From the NCBI RefSeq assembly GCF_030151085.1, contig NZ_JASLER010000047.1, positions 62,001 to 126,000 on the forward strand: a stretch of 64,000 nt of DNA. The letters run 5' to 3'. Positions 33,627-42,539 of this stretch are shown in pieces (positions within the stretch are counted from its first letter, which is position 1; each line of letters starts with the position of its first letter). Origin of the DNA: Bacteroides sp. GTDB taxonomy: Bacteria; Bacteroidota; Bacteroidia; Bacteroidales; Bacteroidaceae. The translations under genes and the position numbers were made by a program. The notes under the pieces were generated by a model. It was not told the DNA's origin, did not search any database, and saw only the letters and a program-made list of their open reading frames with translations.

Positions 33627-33660
33627 AAAGCCGCTGCGGTCTTTCTGTTTGCGGCTTTTG
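33627..33660. terminator. Bidirectional terminator
   Basis: AAAGCCGC (33627-33634) and GCGGCTTT (33651-33658) form an 8-bp stem; T-runs follow in the plus direction and A/T-rich sequence in the minus. It separates the convergent genes 33200-33613 and 33668-34441. Confidence 0.65.
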
Positions 33661-33667
33661 AAATTTA

Positions 33668-34441
33668 TCATGCTGGAATAATATCCAATTTATAGTTCAG
33701 ATTTGCTAATATAGCCCTTTTAAAGTTTACTACATTAAAATTATGTTGTTTGAGCATTTTTCTGAGTTTACAAATATCTTCTTCGGTACAACTACAGCCA
33801 AAGACCATATCTATTAAAGCTTCTTTTTTGAATTCAATCAAAGAAGGACTAGTATTAGATTTAATAATCCTAATTTCTTTTTCATATTCCCATTCTTTAC
33901 TTTTAGTTGAGTATTGTTTGTAAATGAAATTTTCTGCTTCTGAAAATTTGTAAGAAGTGATTTTATCATTGTATTCAACCTTTACAGGAATTGAAAAAAA
34001 ATTTAAGTCTTTAATTAAATCAAACTTAAGGCATATTCCTTTATGGCTATTAGCGTAATGAGACCACATTTTTATATTATCACCAATTTCAGAGAAACAA
34101 GTAATTGCTGTTTTTTTATCAAAATTTGCATAGAGTGAATGTGCCATTTTTTGCATTTCAGAAATATCCATAGCTTTTTTACTGACTTCTATATTTTGCT
34201 CCTGCACTGGTAAATTCGAAAATCCGAAAAAACTGGATATATCTTCATAGGAAAAGTTGTATTGGATAAATGCTTTACCATCATAAGGATCATTAAAATT
34301 TGAAGTTGAATTGAATTTTATAGAATTAGTTTGTATTATTTTTATTGCAGATTGAATGTCTACATACTTGTAGACATATCTAGGGATAATACCATTTTCT
34401 ATCCCTTTTATGATTGCAGAGTATTTCATATATTGGTTCAT
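33668..34441 (-). CDS. DUF2971-domain protein
   Basis: 257 residues. VYKYVDIQSAIKII..IKFNSTSNFNDPYDG near the start, then CFSEIGDNIKMWSHYANSHKG, FSIPVKVEYND, KEWEYEKEIRII and MVFGCSCTEEDI form the full DUF2971 pattern. The family resembles ADP-ribosyltransferase-fold proteins and is frequent in defence islands; activity is unproven. Likely moron. Confidence 0.78.
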   Translation of the reverse strand: MNQYMKYSAIIKGIENGIIPRYVYKYVDIQSAIKIIQTNSIKFNSTSNFNDPYDGKAFIQYNFSYEDISSFFGFSNLPVQEQNIEVSKKAMDISEMQKMAHSLYANFDKKTAITCFSEIGDNIKMWSHYANSHKGICLKFDLIKDLNFFSIPVKVEYNDKITSYKFSEAENFIYKQYSTKSKEWEYEKEIRIIKSNTSPSLIEFKKEALIDMVFGCSCTEEDICKLRKMLKQHNFNVVNFKRAILANLNYKLDIIPA

Positions 34442-34485
34442 AATAGTTACATTAATATTTGAGTTGAGTAATGTCTGCTATATTC

Positions 34486-35028
34486 TTATTTACTACCGAG
34501 AAGTTTTCTAAACTCTCTTTCAATTTCTAGTAGTAATGTGGAAAATAAATAAACATAAGGATAATGTATCCTTCCATTTTTGATAAATGGGAGGCGGCTT
34601 TTTTTATTCTGGCGGCAAAGTTCATGAGAGATCTCGCAAGTACTGTCGTTAATAATCATTCCATCTAAAGCTGAATTTATTTGTTCTGCTAGTTTTTCCG
34701 AAAAATAGATTTTGTTAGATAAAAAATACTCTTTTGCTACATTTAGGGATTCTCTTATTTTGCTACATTTAATAGTATAATGACTTTTAAGTGGTCCAGG
34801 TGTTGTGTCTATAATTGGCGCTATATTTTTTTCCCATTCATCCAAAAGATTATTAAGCTTTGCCATTTTCTGATAAAGTTCTTTTATAACCAATGCCCTT
34901 TCCCTATGAAGTTGAGTAAAAACAACTTCAGATCGACTTTTTTTTATGTCTAACCATGTTTTTACCCCTTGTTGAATGGTAAAAGTGATGAGTGCAACAA
35001 CGGCACTCCATGATAAATATTCATTCAT
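34486..35028 (-). CDS. Membrane-anchored coiled-coil protein
   Basis: 180 residues from the ATG at 35028 (MNEYLSWSAVVAL); the frame extends 10 codons further. One N-terminal membrane segment (about 5-20), then a long helical cytoplasmic part (LHRERALVIKELYQKMAKLN) and EREFRKLLG at the end. No domain recognised. Lies 45 bp upstream of the DUF2971 gene on the same strand, so the two may be a pair. Confidence 0.6.
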   Translation of the reverse strand: MNEYLSWSAVVALITFTIQQGVKTWLDIKKSRSEVVFTQLHRERALVIKELYQKMAKLNNLLDEWEKNIAPIIDTTPGPLKSHYTIKCSKIRESLNVAKEYFLSNKIYFSEKLAEQINSALDGMIINDSTCEISHELCRQNKKSRLPFIKNGRIHYPYVYLFSTLLLEIEREFRKLLGSK

Positions 35029-35284
35029 ATTGATAACTCTTTTTATAAAAACAAGCAAATTGTATCTTCATTTTCATAGCATGTATATTCAATGTATTAG
35101 CGTGGTAAAAATAGTGTTTTTTTATATAATTGACAATTAAAAGTAACTAAAAATAAAAAGTTTCTAGTATCTTTATTTCTGAGTAGAGCATAAAATAATC
35201 GCTGCTTTTTATTACAAAAAGTCAGGTTCTCTGGTTTTAGGAGTTGATTAATTAATACGATATTCAACGATCGTATTGATAGAG
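35029..35284. other. AT-rich intergenic stretch
   Basis: About 250 bp, strongly AT-rich, no frame or clear hairpin. It should contain the promoter for the 34486/33668 pair; I see no full TTTG/TAnnTTTG match. Confidence 0.4.
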
Positions 35285-35623
35285 TTAAAGGTTGTTTTCA
35301 CAGAGAAGGCATTTAAACTCGCCTTTTTCAATCATTTGTTCAGCTTTCTTGTATATGAAATATCTTGTAGATATGATATTTAGGTTATTTCTAATTGTAT
35401 CTACTTTGCTTTTTCCATCTTGCCTTTTTATCATAGATTTTAGAGCGAAGTTAAATATGCAATTAGTGCATTTAAGATGTGAAGGGAGCAAGTCGTTCCA
35501 TTTTTCCTTGAATTCTATTTCTGAATAATAGCCTTTCAGGAAAGCTAGTATATCCTCTGCTTTTTCCATGTCTTTTATCATGGTACAGGGACATTTTTCT
35601 AATTGCTCGAACATACTTCTCAT
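35285..35623 (-). CDS. Hypothetical Cys-pair protein
   Basis: 112 residues. CPCTMIKD near the start, LKCTNCIFNF (about 50-59) and CLLCENN at the end give three Cys pairs, suggesting metal binding. EIEFKEKWNDLLPSHL precedes the second pair. Not recognised. Confidence 0.5.
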   Translation of the reverse strand: MRSMFEQLEKCPCTMIKDMEKAEDILAFLKGYYSEIEFKEKWNDLLPSHLKCTNCIFNFALKSMIKRQDGKSKVDTIRNNLNIISTRYFIYKKAEQMIEKGEFKCLLCENNL

Positions 35624-35696
35624 AGTTGTAAACAGACTATCAGAAGTTCCAAATTAAATAAAGGTTGCGCCTCATACACTTCTTTTTTATTGGCAT

Positions 35697-35714
35697 AGGC
35701 ACAAAAAAGCGTGC
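35697..35714. repeat. Short hairpin next to the 37-bp inverted repeat
   Basis: GGCAC-aaaaaagc-GTGCC; the six-base A run becomes a T run on the minus strand. It may be a terminator for a minus-strand transcript through the big hairpin. Confidence 0.35.
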
Positions 35715-35741
35715 CAAATCCAACATTTGCATTCTTGAGGT

Positions 35742-35848
35742 GCAGCTAATAATCGAGTAATGTGCTTAAACTGAACAGGCACGCATATCGCTGTAAACAA
35801 CATACGTACTACTGTTCAGTTTAAGCACATTACTCGATTATTAGCTGC
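35742..35848. repeat. Perfect 37-bp inverted repeat (large hairpin)
   Basis: The left arm 35742-35778 begins GCAGCTAATAATCGAG and ends CTGAACAG; the right arm 35812-35848 is its exact reverse complement; the loop is 33 bp. Outside it, CATTCTTGA and TCAAGAATG extend the pairing after a short internal loop. TTAAACTGAAC from the arms recurs once more at 35860-35870. No gene inside. Confidence 0.85.
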
Positions 35849-36002
35849 TTTCAAGAATGTTAAACTGAACTATTATCTAAAAAATGAGACTTAGACGCTC
35901 TAAGTATCGCTGCAAATATAGTTATTTTTTTAATTTAACATATTTCGGGTGTGTAAGAATGTCCTTACATGCCTTTTTTATTAACTAAAATCAGATTAAG
36001 AT

Positions 36003-36788
36003 ATGAAGATGATTGTAACCGGCAGTGCAGGCTTTATAGGCAAAGTTCTCTGCCATGAGTTGAGAAAACGTGCTGTTGAAGTAATTGAGATTGACCGTTT
36101 GACCGGGCAGGAGGCATCTGCTATCAGCGAGTATTTAAAATCAGGTGATATCATGTGTGTGTTTCATCTGGCAGCACAAACCAGTGTATTTAATGATGAT
36201 TTAGTCCAAATCCGGCAAGATAACATTGATACCTTTATGGTGGTTGCTGATACTTGTGAGCAGTATCATGTAAAGTTAGTATATGCAAGCTCTTCAACTG
36301 CCAATCCTGAAAATACTACGTCGATGTACGGTATTAGCAAGTACTTCGACGAGCAATACGCATCCATCTATTGTAAGAATGCAACTGGTGTTCGGCTTCA
36401 TAATGTATATGGTCCGAACCCTCGTAATAGAACTCTTCTCTGGTACCTGTTAAATCGGGATAAAGTGGAGCTGTACAATTACGGCCAGAACATCCGTTGC
36501 TTTACTTACATTGATGATGTGATTGAAGGGCTTATCTGTGCCGTGGGCTGCAATAAGCCTTTAATTAACATTGCAAACCGCCAACCGGTGACTGTAGAGT
36601 ATTTTGCCAATCTCGTAAAACGATACAAAAACGTTGATATAGAGCTGATTGGTAAGAAACTGGATTTTGACAATTTGGAGCAATCGGTAAACGGCTCTGT
36701 GTTTTTAGTACCTTTGTCTTATACCTCTGTTGAGGTAGGAGTGAAAAAAGTCTTTGATGAAGAGAAGGGGAAAGATATGTCGCATTGA
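36003..36788 (+). CDS. NAD-dependent epimerase/dehydratase
   Basis: 261 residues. GSAGFIG (about 7-13) is the NAD-binding GxxGxxG; FHLAAQTSV, YASSSTANP and YGISKY (Tyr/Lys catalytic pair near 109-113) follow the extended SDR (GalE/RmlB-like) layout. It is somewhat short for the family (usually 300-340), lacking part of the substrate domain. Its end overlaps the next gene by 35 bp. A nucleotide-sugar role in phage DNA or virion modification is plausible. Confidence 0.82.
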   Translation: MKMIVTGSAGFIGKVLCHELRKRAVEVIEIDRLTGQEASAISEYLKSGDIMCVFHLAAQTSVFNDDLVQIRQDNIDTFMVVADTCEQYHVKLVYASSSTANPENTTSMYGISKYFDEQYASIYCKNATGVRLHNVYGPNPRNRTLLWYLLNRDKVELYNYGQNIRCFTYIDDVIEGLICAVGCNKPLINIANRQPVTVEYFANLVKRYKNVDIELIGKKLDFDNLEQSVNGSVFLVPLSYTSVEVGVKKVFDEEKGKDMSH

Positions 36789-37320
36789 TGACTGGGACGA
36801 GCCGGTAGCGGTAAAAGGTAGAAGCTGGTCCCACAATGAGCGCTTTTGCGATTTGAAAGAAAGGATAGTGCTTCACAAGAAAGGTGATATCTATTATATT
36901 TCTCAGTTTACCCGTTCCAAAACCGGCACCAGTTTTTTAGAAATCAAACGATCGGAGGAACTTGCATCACTCTTTGCAGAAAGGGCATGTGAGTTTCTTC
37001 GTCGTTTCGTTGTAGGGGGCTATGATGATTGGTGTATTGTGACAACGCCAAGGCGTAGACATTACGACGGCTTTCATTTTGCGACCTCAGTATGTTGCAA
37101 AATAGCGGAAGCGGTGAGTATACCTTTCTATGTGGGTGCAATACAATGTTTGACTAAGAACAGGTTGAATCCTGAGTTTTTTCTTCTCCGGCCAATCAAA
37201 GAGCAAAGGATAATAGTGTACGATGATATAGTAACAACCGGCAGCACGTTGCTTGCCACCTACGAGTTATTGAAGGATAGGAACCAACTACTTTTTCTCG
37301 TAGGTATTAATAACAACTGA
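36754..37320 (+). CDS. Phosphoribosyltransferase-family protein
   Basis: 188 residues. The PRPP-binding motif IIVYDDIVTTGSTL (about 150-163) is complete. WCIVTTPRRRHYDGFHF and VPFY-like segments before it match type I PRTases such as ComF-like enzymes. Substrate unknown. Translationally overlapped with the epimerase, so the two probably act together; 1 bp before terS. Confidence 0.8.
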   Translation: MMKRRGKICRIDDWDEPVAVKGRSWSHNERFCDLKERIVLHKKGDIYYISQFTRSKTGTSFLEIKRSEELASLFAERACEFLRRFVVGGYDDWCIVTTPRRRHYDGFHFATSVCCKIAEAVSIPFYVGAIQCLTKNRLNPEFFLLRPIKEQRIIVYDDIVTTGSTLLATYELLKDRNQLLFLVGINNN

Positions 37321-37321
37321 T

Positions 37322-37867
37322 ATGAGAAAGAAGGTAGATAAACCATTGACCTTAAAGCAAGATAACTTCTGCCAGTATTATGTCGATACTGATGGCAATG
37401 CAAGTGAAGCATATCGTATGGCTTATGATGCTTCCAAGATGAAACCTGAGACTATTTGGAGTGCAGCAAGCAGACTTATTGCAGACAGCAAGGTCAGTGC
37501 AAGGATAAATGAAATAAGAGAACAGCGTGCCAAGGAATCAGAAGTAAAGCGTGAAGTCGTCGAAAAGGTTCTCATGGATATAATCATGGCTGACCCTAGC
37601 GATTTGTTCATATACGACCATGTTAAAGATAAGGTTGTGATAAAGGCACCCGGCCAATTACCCAAGAAACTACGCAATGCTTTGAAGAAGATTTCGAATA
37701 AGAGAAGTGGGGTTACGTACGAGTTTAATGGTAAAACTGAAGCTGCCCGGTTGCTTGGTGCATGGAATGGCTGGGATGCTCCAAAGAAAATAGATTTAAC
37801 TAATGGTATGGCAAAAGTAGGTGAACTTCGTATTGGATTCGATGATGAGAAGGAAACAGAAAAATAG
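37322..37867 (+). CDS. Terminase small subunit
   Basis: 181 residues. LTLKQDNFCQYYVDTDGNAS and YRMAYDASKMKPETIWSAAS form the Terminase_2-type DNA-binding helices; ADPSDLFIYD and NGKTEAARLLGAWNGW follow, as in SPP1/PBSX-like small subunits. It recognises the packaging site and loads TerL, encoded 62 bp downstream. Confidence 0.88.
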   Translation: MRKKVDKPLTLKQDNFCQYYVDTDGNASEAYRMAYDASKMKPETIWSAASRLIADSKVSARINEIREQRAKESEVKREVVEKVLMDIIMADPSDLFIYDHVKDKVVIKAPGQLPKKLRNALKKISNKRSGVTYEFNGKTEAARLLGAWNGWDAPKKIDLTNGMAKVGELRIGFDDEKETEK

Positions 37868-37929
37868 AACAATAAAATTGATAATATAGTGTGTTCATCC
37901 CTGTGTGATGTCCGACCTATAGAACAAAT

Positions 37930-39933
37930 ATGGTAATAAATTATAAGAAGCTTAACCCGAACGGATTCTATTTGTTGAAGTACTTGCAAGATGTGACATT
38001 GCGTTTTATTATCTTGTATGGAGGCTCTTCTTCCGGTAAGTCTTATAGTGTAGCTCAAACTATACTCATACAGACATTACAAGATGGTGAGAATACTTTG
38101 GTTATGCGTAAGGTGGGAGCTTCTATATCGAAGACTATATATGAAGATTATAAAGTAGCTGCCAAAGGTCTTGGAATAGACCACCTCTTTAAATTCCAAC
38201 AAAACACAATAAAGTGCCTATACAACGGTGCTAAAATAGATTTTTCCGGTCTTGATGACCCTGAGAAGATAAAAGGTATATCCAATTACAAGCGTGTACA
38301 CCTCGAAGAACTTTCTGAGTTTGAAGAACCGGATTTAAAGCAGATTCGTAAGCGTCTACGTGGAAAGGTGGGCCAACAGATTATATGTACGTTCAACCCT
38401 GTTAGTGAAACCTCGTGGATAAAGAAGAAACTATTTGATGTAGAGAAATGGCATGATGTTGCCATGACCGTAGATATTTGCGGTGATACTTTGCCCGAGG
38501 AATTGACTAAAGTAAAATCCATCCGGATGAACTCTGCCAAGTCCGTAATGAATCCAAGAACTAGACAGATAGAAGAGCATGCTCCGGATATGGTAGTTAT
38601 TCAGTCAACCTACTTGAATAACTATTGGGTGATTGGCAGTCCTGATGGAACCTATGGTTATTATGACGAACAATGTATTGCCGATTTTGAAAAGGATCGG
38701 CAGAATGATCCGGATTATTACAATATCTATGCTCTTGGTGAGTGGGGAGTGCTGCGTACCGGCAGTGAATTCTTTGGTTCGTTCAACAGAGGTAGGCATT
38801 CAGGTGAACACAAGTATGTCCCGGGCCTTCCTATTCATATATCAGTCGATAATAATGTGCTCCCATACATTAGCGTCACTTATTGGCAAGTAGATTTCAG
38901 TGCTGGTACCAAGGTTTGGCAATTCCACGAGACTTGTGCAGAAAGCCCGAACAACACAGTTAAGAAATCTTCAAAACTTGTGGCCAAGTATTTGAAGTCG
39001 TTAGCTTATGCAGATAAGTTGTTTGTTCATGGTGATGCTTCGACGAAGGCGGCAAATAGTATTGATGATGAAAAACGCTCTTGGATGGACTTGTTTATAG
39101 ATACCTTGCAGAAAGAAGCCTTTGAAATTGAGGATAAGGTTGGCAATAAGAATCCGAGTGTAGCGATGACTGGTGAGTTTATCAATGCCATCTTTGACGG
39201 AATTGTGCCGGGAATAGAAATAGCCATAGATGAAAGCTGTACTGTTTCTCTTGAAGACTATATGAGTGTACAGAAGGATGCTAACGGTGCCATCCTTAAA
39301 GCAAAGGTGAAGAACAAAACAACCGGGCAGAGTTATGAAGAACATGGGCATTTATCTGATTGTCTTCGCTACCTTGTAACAGATTTATGTAACGATGAGT
39401 ACACAGCTTTCAGTAATCGGCGTAAAAGAAATCTTTATGCTCGTGACGGTGCAATTCATTTCTTCAATCCTAACACCGAAAATGTGTACACCAAAAAGAT
39501 AGTCTATGTTATGCCAAATATCAACGGTAAGTTTGTATTGTTGCAAGCTTTCAAGTGTGGGGAGAAATGGCATATAGTTGACGTAGTGTTTGCTGATACC
39601 ATTTCAACTGAAGAAATACAGGTTGCCATTGGTGAATGTGAAGCAGCTACTTGTGTGATAGAATGTGCAGAGGCATATTTCCCGTTTGTTCGCGACCTTC
39701 GTTCAAAATCTAACAAAGAAATACGTGCATTGAAAGAATTCTCTGATGTTGATAAACGTATAGCAGCTACCTCGGACTACGTGAAGAATTATATCTTATT
39801 CTCCGAAAGTAAACTAGAAGAAGACACTAGGTATGCTGCATTTATGAATAATCTTATGGACTATAATAAAGATGGTGAAAATATAGAAGCAAGTGCTGTT
39901 TTAAGTGGCTTAGTACAGTTCGTTGCAAAATAG
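37930..39933 (+). CDS. Terminase large subunit with extra C-terminal domain
   Basis: 667 residues, about 200 more than usual. ATPase: Walker A GGSSSGKS (31-38), Walker B VHLEELSEF (about 119-127), CTFNPVSETSW motif III. Nuclease (about 295-480): SVDNN, HGDAS and HLSDCLRYL carry the acidic triad of PBSX-like TerL. After residue about 505 comes a second RNase H-like segment, IVYVMPNINGKFVLL, VIECAEAYFPFV, DKRIAATSDYV and NIEASAVLSGL, in which acidic positions look partly replaced. It cuts and packages phage DNA into the prohead. Confidence 0.9.
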   Translation: MVINYKKLNPNGFYLLKYLQDVTLRFIILYGGSSSGKSYSVAQTILIQTLQDGENTLVMRKVGASISKTIYEDYKVAAKGLGIDHLFKFQQNTIKCLYNGAKIDFSGLDDPEKIKGISNYKRVHLEELSEFEEPDLKQIRKRLRGKVGQQIICTFNPVSETSWIKKKLFDVEKWHDVAMTVDICGDTLPEELTKVKSIRMNSAKSVMNPRTRQIEEHAPDMVVIQSTYLNNYWVIGSPDGTYGYYDEQCIADFEKDRQNDPDYYNIYALGEWGVLRTGSEFFGSFNRGRHSGEHKYVPGLPIHISVDNNVLPYISVTYWQVDFSAGTKVWQFHETCAESPNNTVKKSSKLVAKYLKSLAYADKLFVHGDASTKAANSIDDEKRSWMDLFIDTLQKEAFEIEDKVGNKNPSVAMTGEFINAIFDGIVPGIEIAIDESCTVSLEDYMSVQKDANGAILKAKVKNKTTGQSYEEHGHLSDCLRYLVTDLCNDEYTAFSNRRKRNLYARDGAIHFFNPNTENVYTKKIVYVMPNINGKFVLLQAFKCGEKWHIVDVVFADTISTEEIQVAIGECEAATCVIECAEAYFPFVRDLRSKSNKEIRALKEFSDVDKRIAATSDYVKNYILFSESKLEEDTRYAAFMNNLMDYNKDGENIEASAVLSGLVQFVAK

Positions 39934-40071
39934 TGTATTTTCTAAAATTGAATGTAAGTATTTGATATAGTGTGTTTTGTCTTTGTTTTTGGGGTTAATG
40001 AGGATGTCAAGATTTTAAACTTTGTTTAAAGGGATTTCTTTTTGTCTAGTTTTGTCCCAAAAGCAAAAGAC

Positions 40072-41511
40072 ATGAATTTCTTTTCAAACATATTCAGTAA
40101 TAAGCATGTGACAAAGGGTGAAGTTGAGATTACCCCTTCCACTGTTACTCCGGACGAAAAGCCCGTGAAAGATGTAGTCAAGTGGTCGGCAGAGTATATC
40201 GAAGACTTGACTAATCCTATTGTGGCAGGTAGCAATTATTTGGAACTATTCCGTAGTGTACCTGAAGTATTCTTCCCTGTAGATTATGTTGCATCCAGAA
40301 TAGCTGGTGCGGACTTCCAGCTGAAGAAGGTAAAGGATGATAGTATTGTATGGGCTAATAAGCGGATAAATGACATTCTTAATCGCCCTAACTGCTTAAT
40401 GCGTTGGCGTGAGTTAATTTACCAGCATCATGTATATAAATTCTGTACCGGTAATAGCTTCTTGCGTGCTGCTATGGCAGAAACTTTTGCTTCTACCGAT
40501 ATATGGAGATATTGCGATAACTACTGGGTGCTCCCATCCGATAAAGTTTTGGTTGACCCCGTATATGGTAATGTTCCACTTTTTGGTATCGCTAATACCG
40601 AAGACATCATAAAAGGCTACCGTCTGCAATATGGATGGAATGGAAATCTCCTTATTCCTCCATTTCAGATTTGGCATGATAGGGATGGGGGAATAGAATT
40701 CAATTCTGGTTCTACATTTTTGAAGGCAAAGAGCCGTTTAACTTCTCAGAATAAACCGATATCTAACCTTATTGCAGTTTATGAAGCAAGAAATGTAATT
40801 TATGTCAAACGCGGAGGGCTTGGATTTATAGTAAGTAGGAAAACTGATGCAACTGGTTCTATTGCATTGACTGAAGAGGAAAAGAGCCAACTATTGAAGC
40901 AGAATTTCGAGAAGTATGGAATACGACGGGGGCAAGTACCTTTTGGTTTCTCTGATGCCAACATTGATTTTGTTCGGACTAATCTTTCAATCTCTGAGTT
41001 GCAACCCTTTGATGAAACTCTTCTCGATGCTATTAGTATAGCTGGCGCATTTGGTATTCCTGCTGTTCTTGTACCTCGTAAGGACCAGTCAACGTTCAGT
41101 AACCAGTCAACGGCGGAAAAGAGTGTGTATTGCTCGACTATTATTCCTAAGGCAAAGCAATTCTGCCGGGATTTTACTGCATTCCTTGGACTTGAAAATA
41201 GTGGCTACTATTTAGATTGTGATTTTTCTGACGTTGATTGCTTACAAGAAGGATTAAAGGAAGCGGAGACAGTAAAGACCGCCATCAACAAGAGATGTCG
41301 GGAACAGTTTTCATGTGGGCTTATCACTCTTAATGACTGGCGTGCCCAAATAGGTGAAAGTATGGTAGAAAATCCTCTGTTCGACAAATTGAAATTTGAC
41401 ATGTCAGATGAGGAATTAGATAAAGTGAATCGAGTTTTTAACACAAAAAGTGGAGATGAAGAAAATGGAAGAGAAAGTCAAAAGCCTTCAGTACAAGACG
41501 AAGGCAAATGA
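40072..41511 (+). CDS. Portal protein
   Basis: 479 residues from ATG 40072 (MNFFSNIFS); the TTG at 42 bases... earlier open frame is not needed. HK97-type portal order: YLELFRSVPEVFFPVDYVASRIAG, then WRELIYQHHVYKFCTGNSFL, then DAISIAGAFGIPAVLVP and a C-terminal helical clip/crown. It forms the dodecameric DNA channel. Its last 62 bp overlap the protease gene. Confidence 0.88.
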   Translation: MNFFSNIFSNKHVTKGEVEITPSTVTPDEKPVKDVVKWSAEYIEDLTNPIVAGSNYLELFRSVPEVFFPVDYVASRIAGADFQLKKVKDDSIVWANKRINDILNRPNCLMRWRELIYQHHVYKFCTGNSFLRAAMAETFASTDIWRYCDNYWVLPSDKVLVDPVYGNVPLFGIANTEDIIKGYRLQYGWNGNLLIPPFQIWHDRDGGIEFNSGSTFLKAKSRLTSQNKPISNLIAVYEARNVIYVKRGGLGFIVSRKTDATGSIALTEEEKSQLLKQNFEKYGIRRGQVPFGFSDANIDFVRTNLSISELQPFDETLLDAISIAGAFGIPAVLVPRKDQSTFSNQSTAEKSVYCSTIIPKAKQFCRDFTAFLGLENSGYYLDCDFSDVDCLQEGLKEAETVKTAINKRCREQFSCGLITLNDWRAQIGESMVENPLFDKLKFDMSDEELDKVNRVFNTKSGDEENGRESQKPSVQDEGK

Positions 41512-42517
41512 TGTTGATGAGAAAGGTATCGTTACTGTTGCAGTAAATGGTATCGGTGTGAAGGATTCGCAAAATGATATATCCATGCCCGGATCATTCA
41601 ACAAGACACTGAAAGAAAACATAGGTCGTATGCGTTGGTTTCTGAATCACAAAACAGACCAACTTCTTGGTGTGCCGTTGAGTGGAAAGGAGGAGAATGG
41701 CAATTTGATTATGATCGGTCAGCTTAACCTTGAAAAGCAGATTGGGCGTGATACATTGGCTGATTACAAGTTGTATGCTGAAAATGGGCGTACACTTGAA
41801 CATAGCATTGGCGTGAAAGCAATCAAGCGAGATTCTGTGGACACTTGCAAAGTCCATGAATGGTGGATGGGCGAGTATTCTACATTGACCAGTTGGGGGA
41901 GTAATCCACAAACATTCCTTGTGAACATCAAATCAGCCACAGTAGACCAAGTAAAGGATGCTGTTGATTTCCTTCGTAAAGCGTTCACGCAGCATGGATA
42001 TAGTGACGAACGTTTAAAGGGTTATGATATGGAAATGAACTTATTATTGAAAAGCCTCAATGGAGGAACTATTGTCACATGCCCGGATTGTGGGCATCAG
42101 TTTGATTACGACGAATTACCTGAGCATACTTTTACCCAGCAAGTACTTGAATTAGCAGCACAGTATCAGCGATGGATAACTGAAGATATTGTTCGCCATG
42201 AAATGGACAAGCTAAAGCCTGAAATTAGGGAGCAGGTAGTTGCGGTAATTGATACACTAAAGGCTAAGAAAGCCGATTACACAGAGAAGTCTATAACCGA
42301 CATGATTGCATATGTAAGATGCCCTCATTGTTGGTCAAGAGTATATAAATCTAACACCATTTTGATTGATACGACACCCACCGCTACCGGTAGCACTGAG
42401 CCGTCTGATGACACTCAGAAACAAGATACCGGAGTACATAGTGATGAGGGAATAACAATGAAAGCCGCTTCAACTGGCACTTTCCTTGATTTTTCAAAGC
42501 TGAATGGATGTTTCTAA
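41450..42517 (+). CDS. Prohead protease with zinc-ribbon extension
   Basis: 355 residues. HK97-type protease core (about 10-190): KDSQNDISMPGSFNKTL, MRWFLNHKTDQLLG (catalytic His) and RTLEHSIGVK (catalytic Ser). The C-terminal part is unusual: CPDCGH (about 210) and CPHCWSR (about 290) look like a split zinc ribbon, with helices between. It may double as a scaffold. Starts inside the portal gene; the ATG at 41465 is an alternative start. Confidence 0.85.
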   Translation: MEMKKMEEKVKSLQYKTKANDVDEKGIVTVAVNGIGVKDSQNDISMPGSFNKTLKENIGRMRWFLNHKTDQLLGVPLSGKEENGNLIMIGQLNLEKQIGRDTLADYKLYAENGRTLEHSIGVKAIKRDSVDTCKVHEWWMGEYSTLTSWGSNPQTFLVNIKSATVDQVKDAVDFLRKAFTQHGYSDERLKGYDMEMNLLLKSLNGGTIVTCPDCGHQFDYDELPEHTFTQQVLELAAQYQRWITEDIVRHEMDKLKPEIREQVVAVIDTLKAKKADYTEKSITDMIAYVRCPHCWSRVYKSNTILIDTTPTATGSTEPSDDTQKQDTGVHSDEGITMKAASTGTFLDFSKLNGCF

Positions 42518-42539
42518 CAATAATTTAAAAAGTAATTTT

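Noticed and set aside
35742..35848. Insertion sequence
   Set aside because: The 33-bp interior has no room for a transposase and no target duplication is evident.
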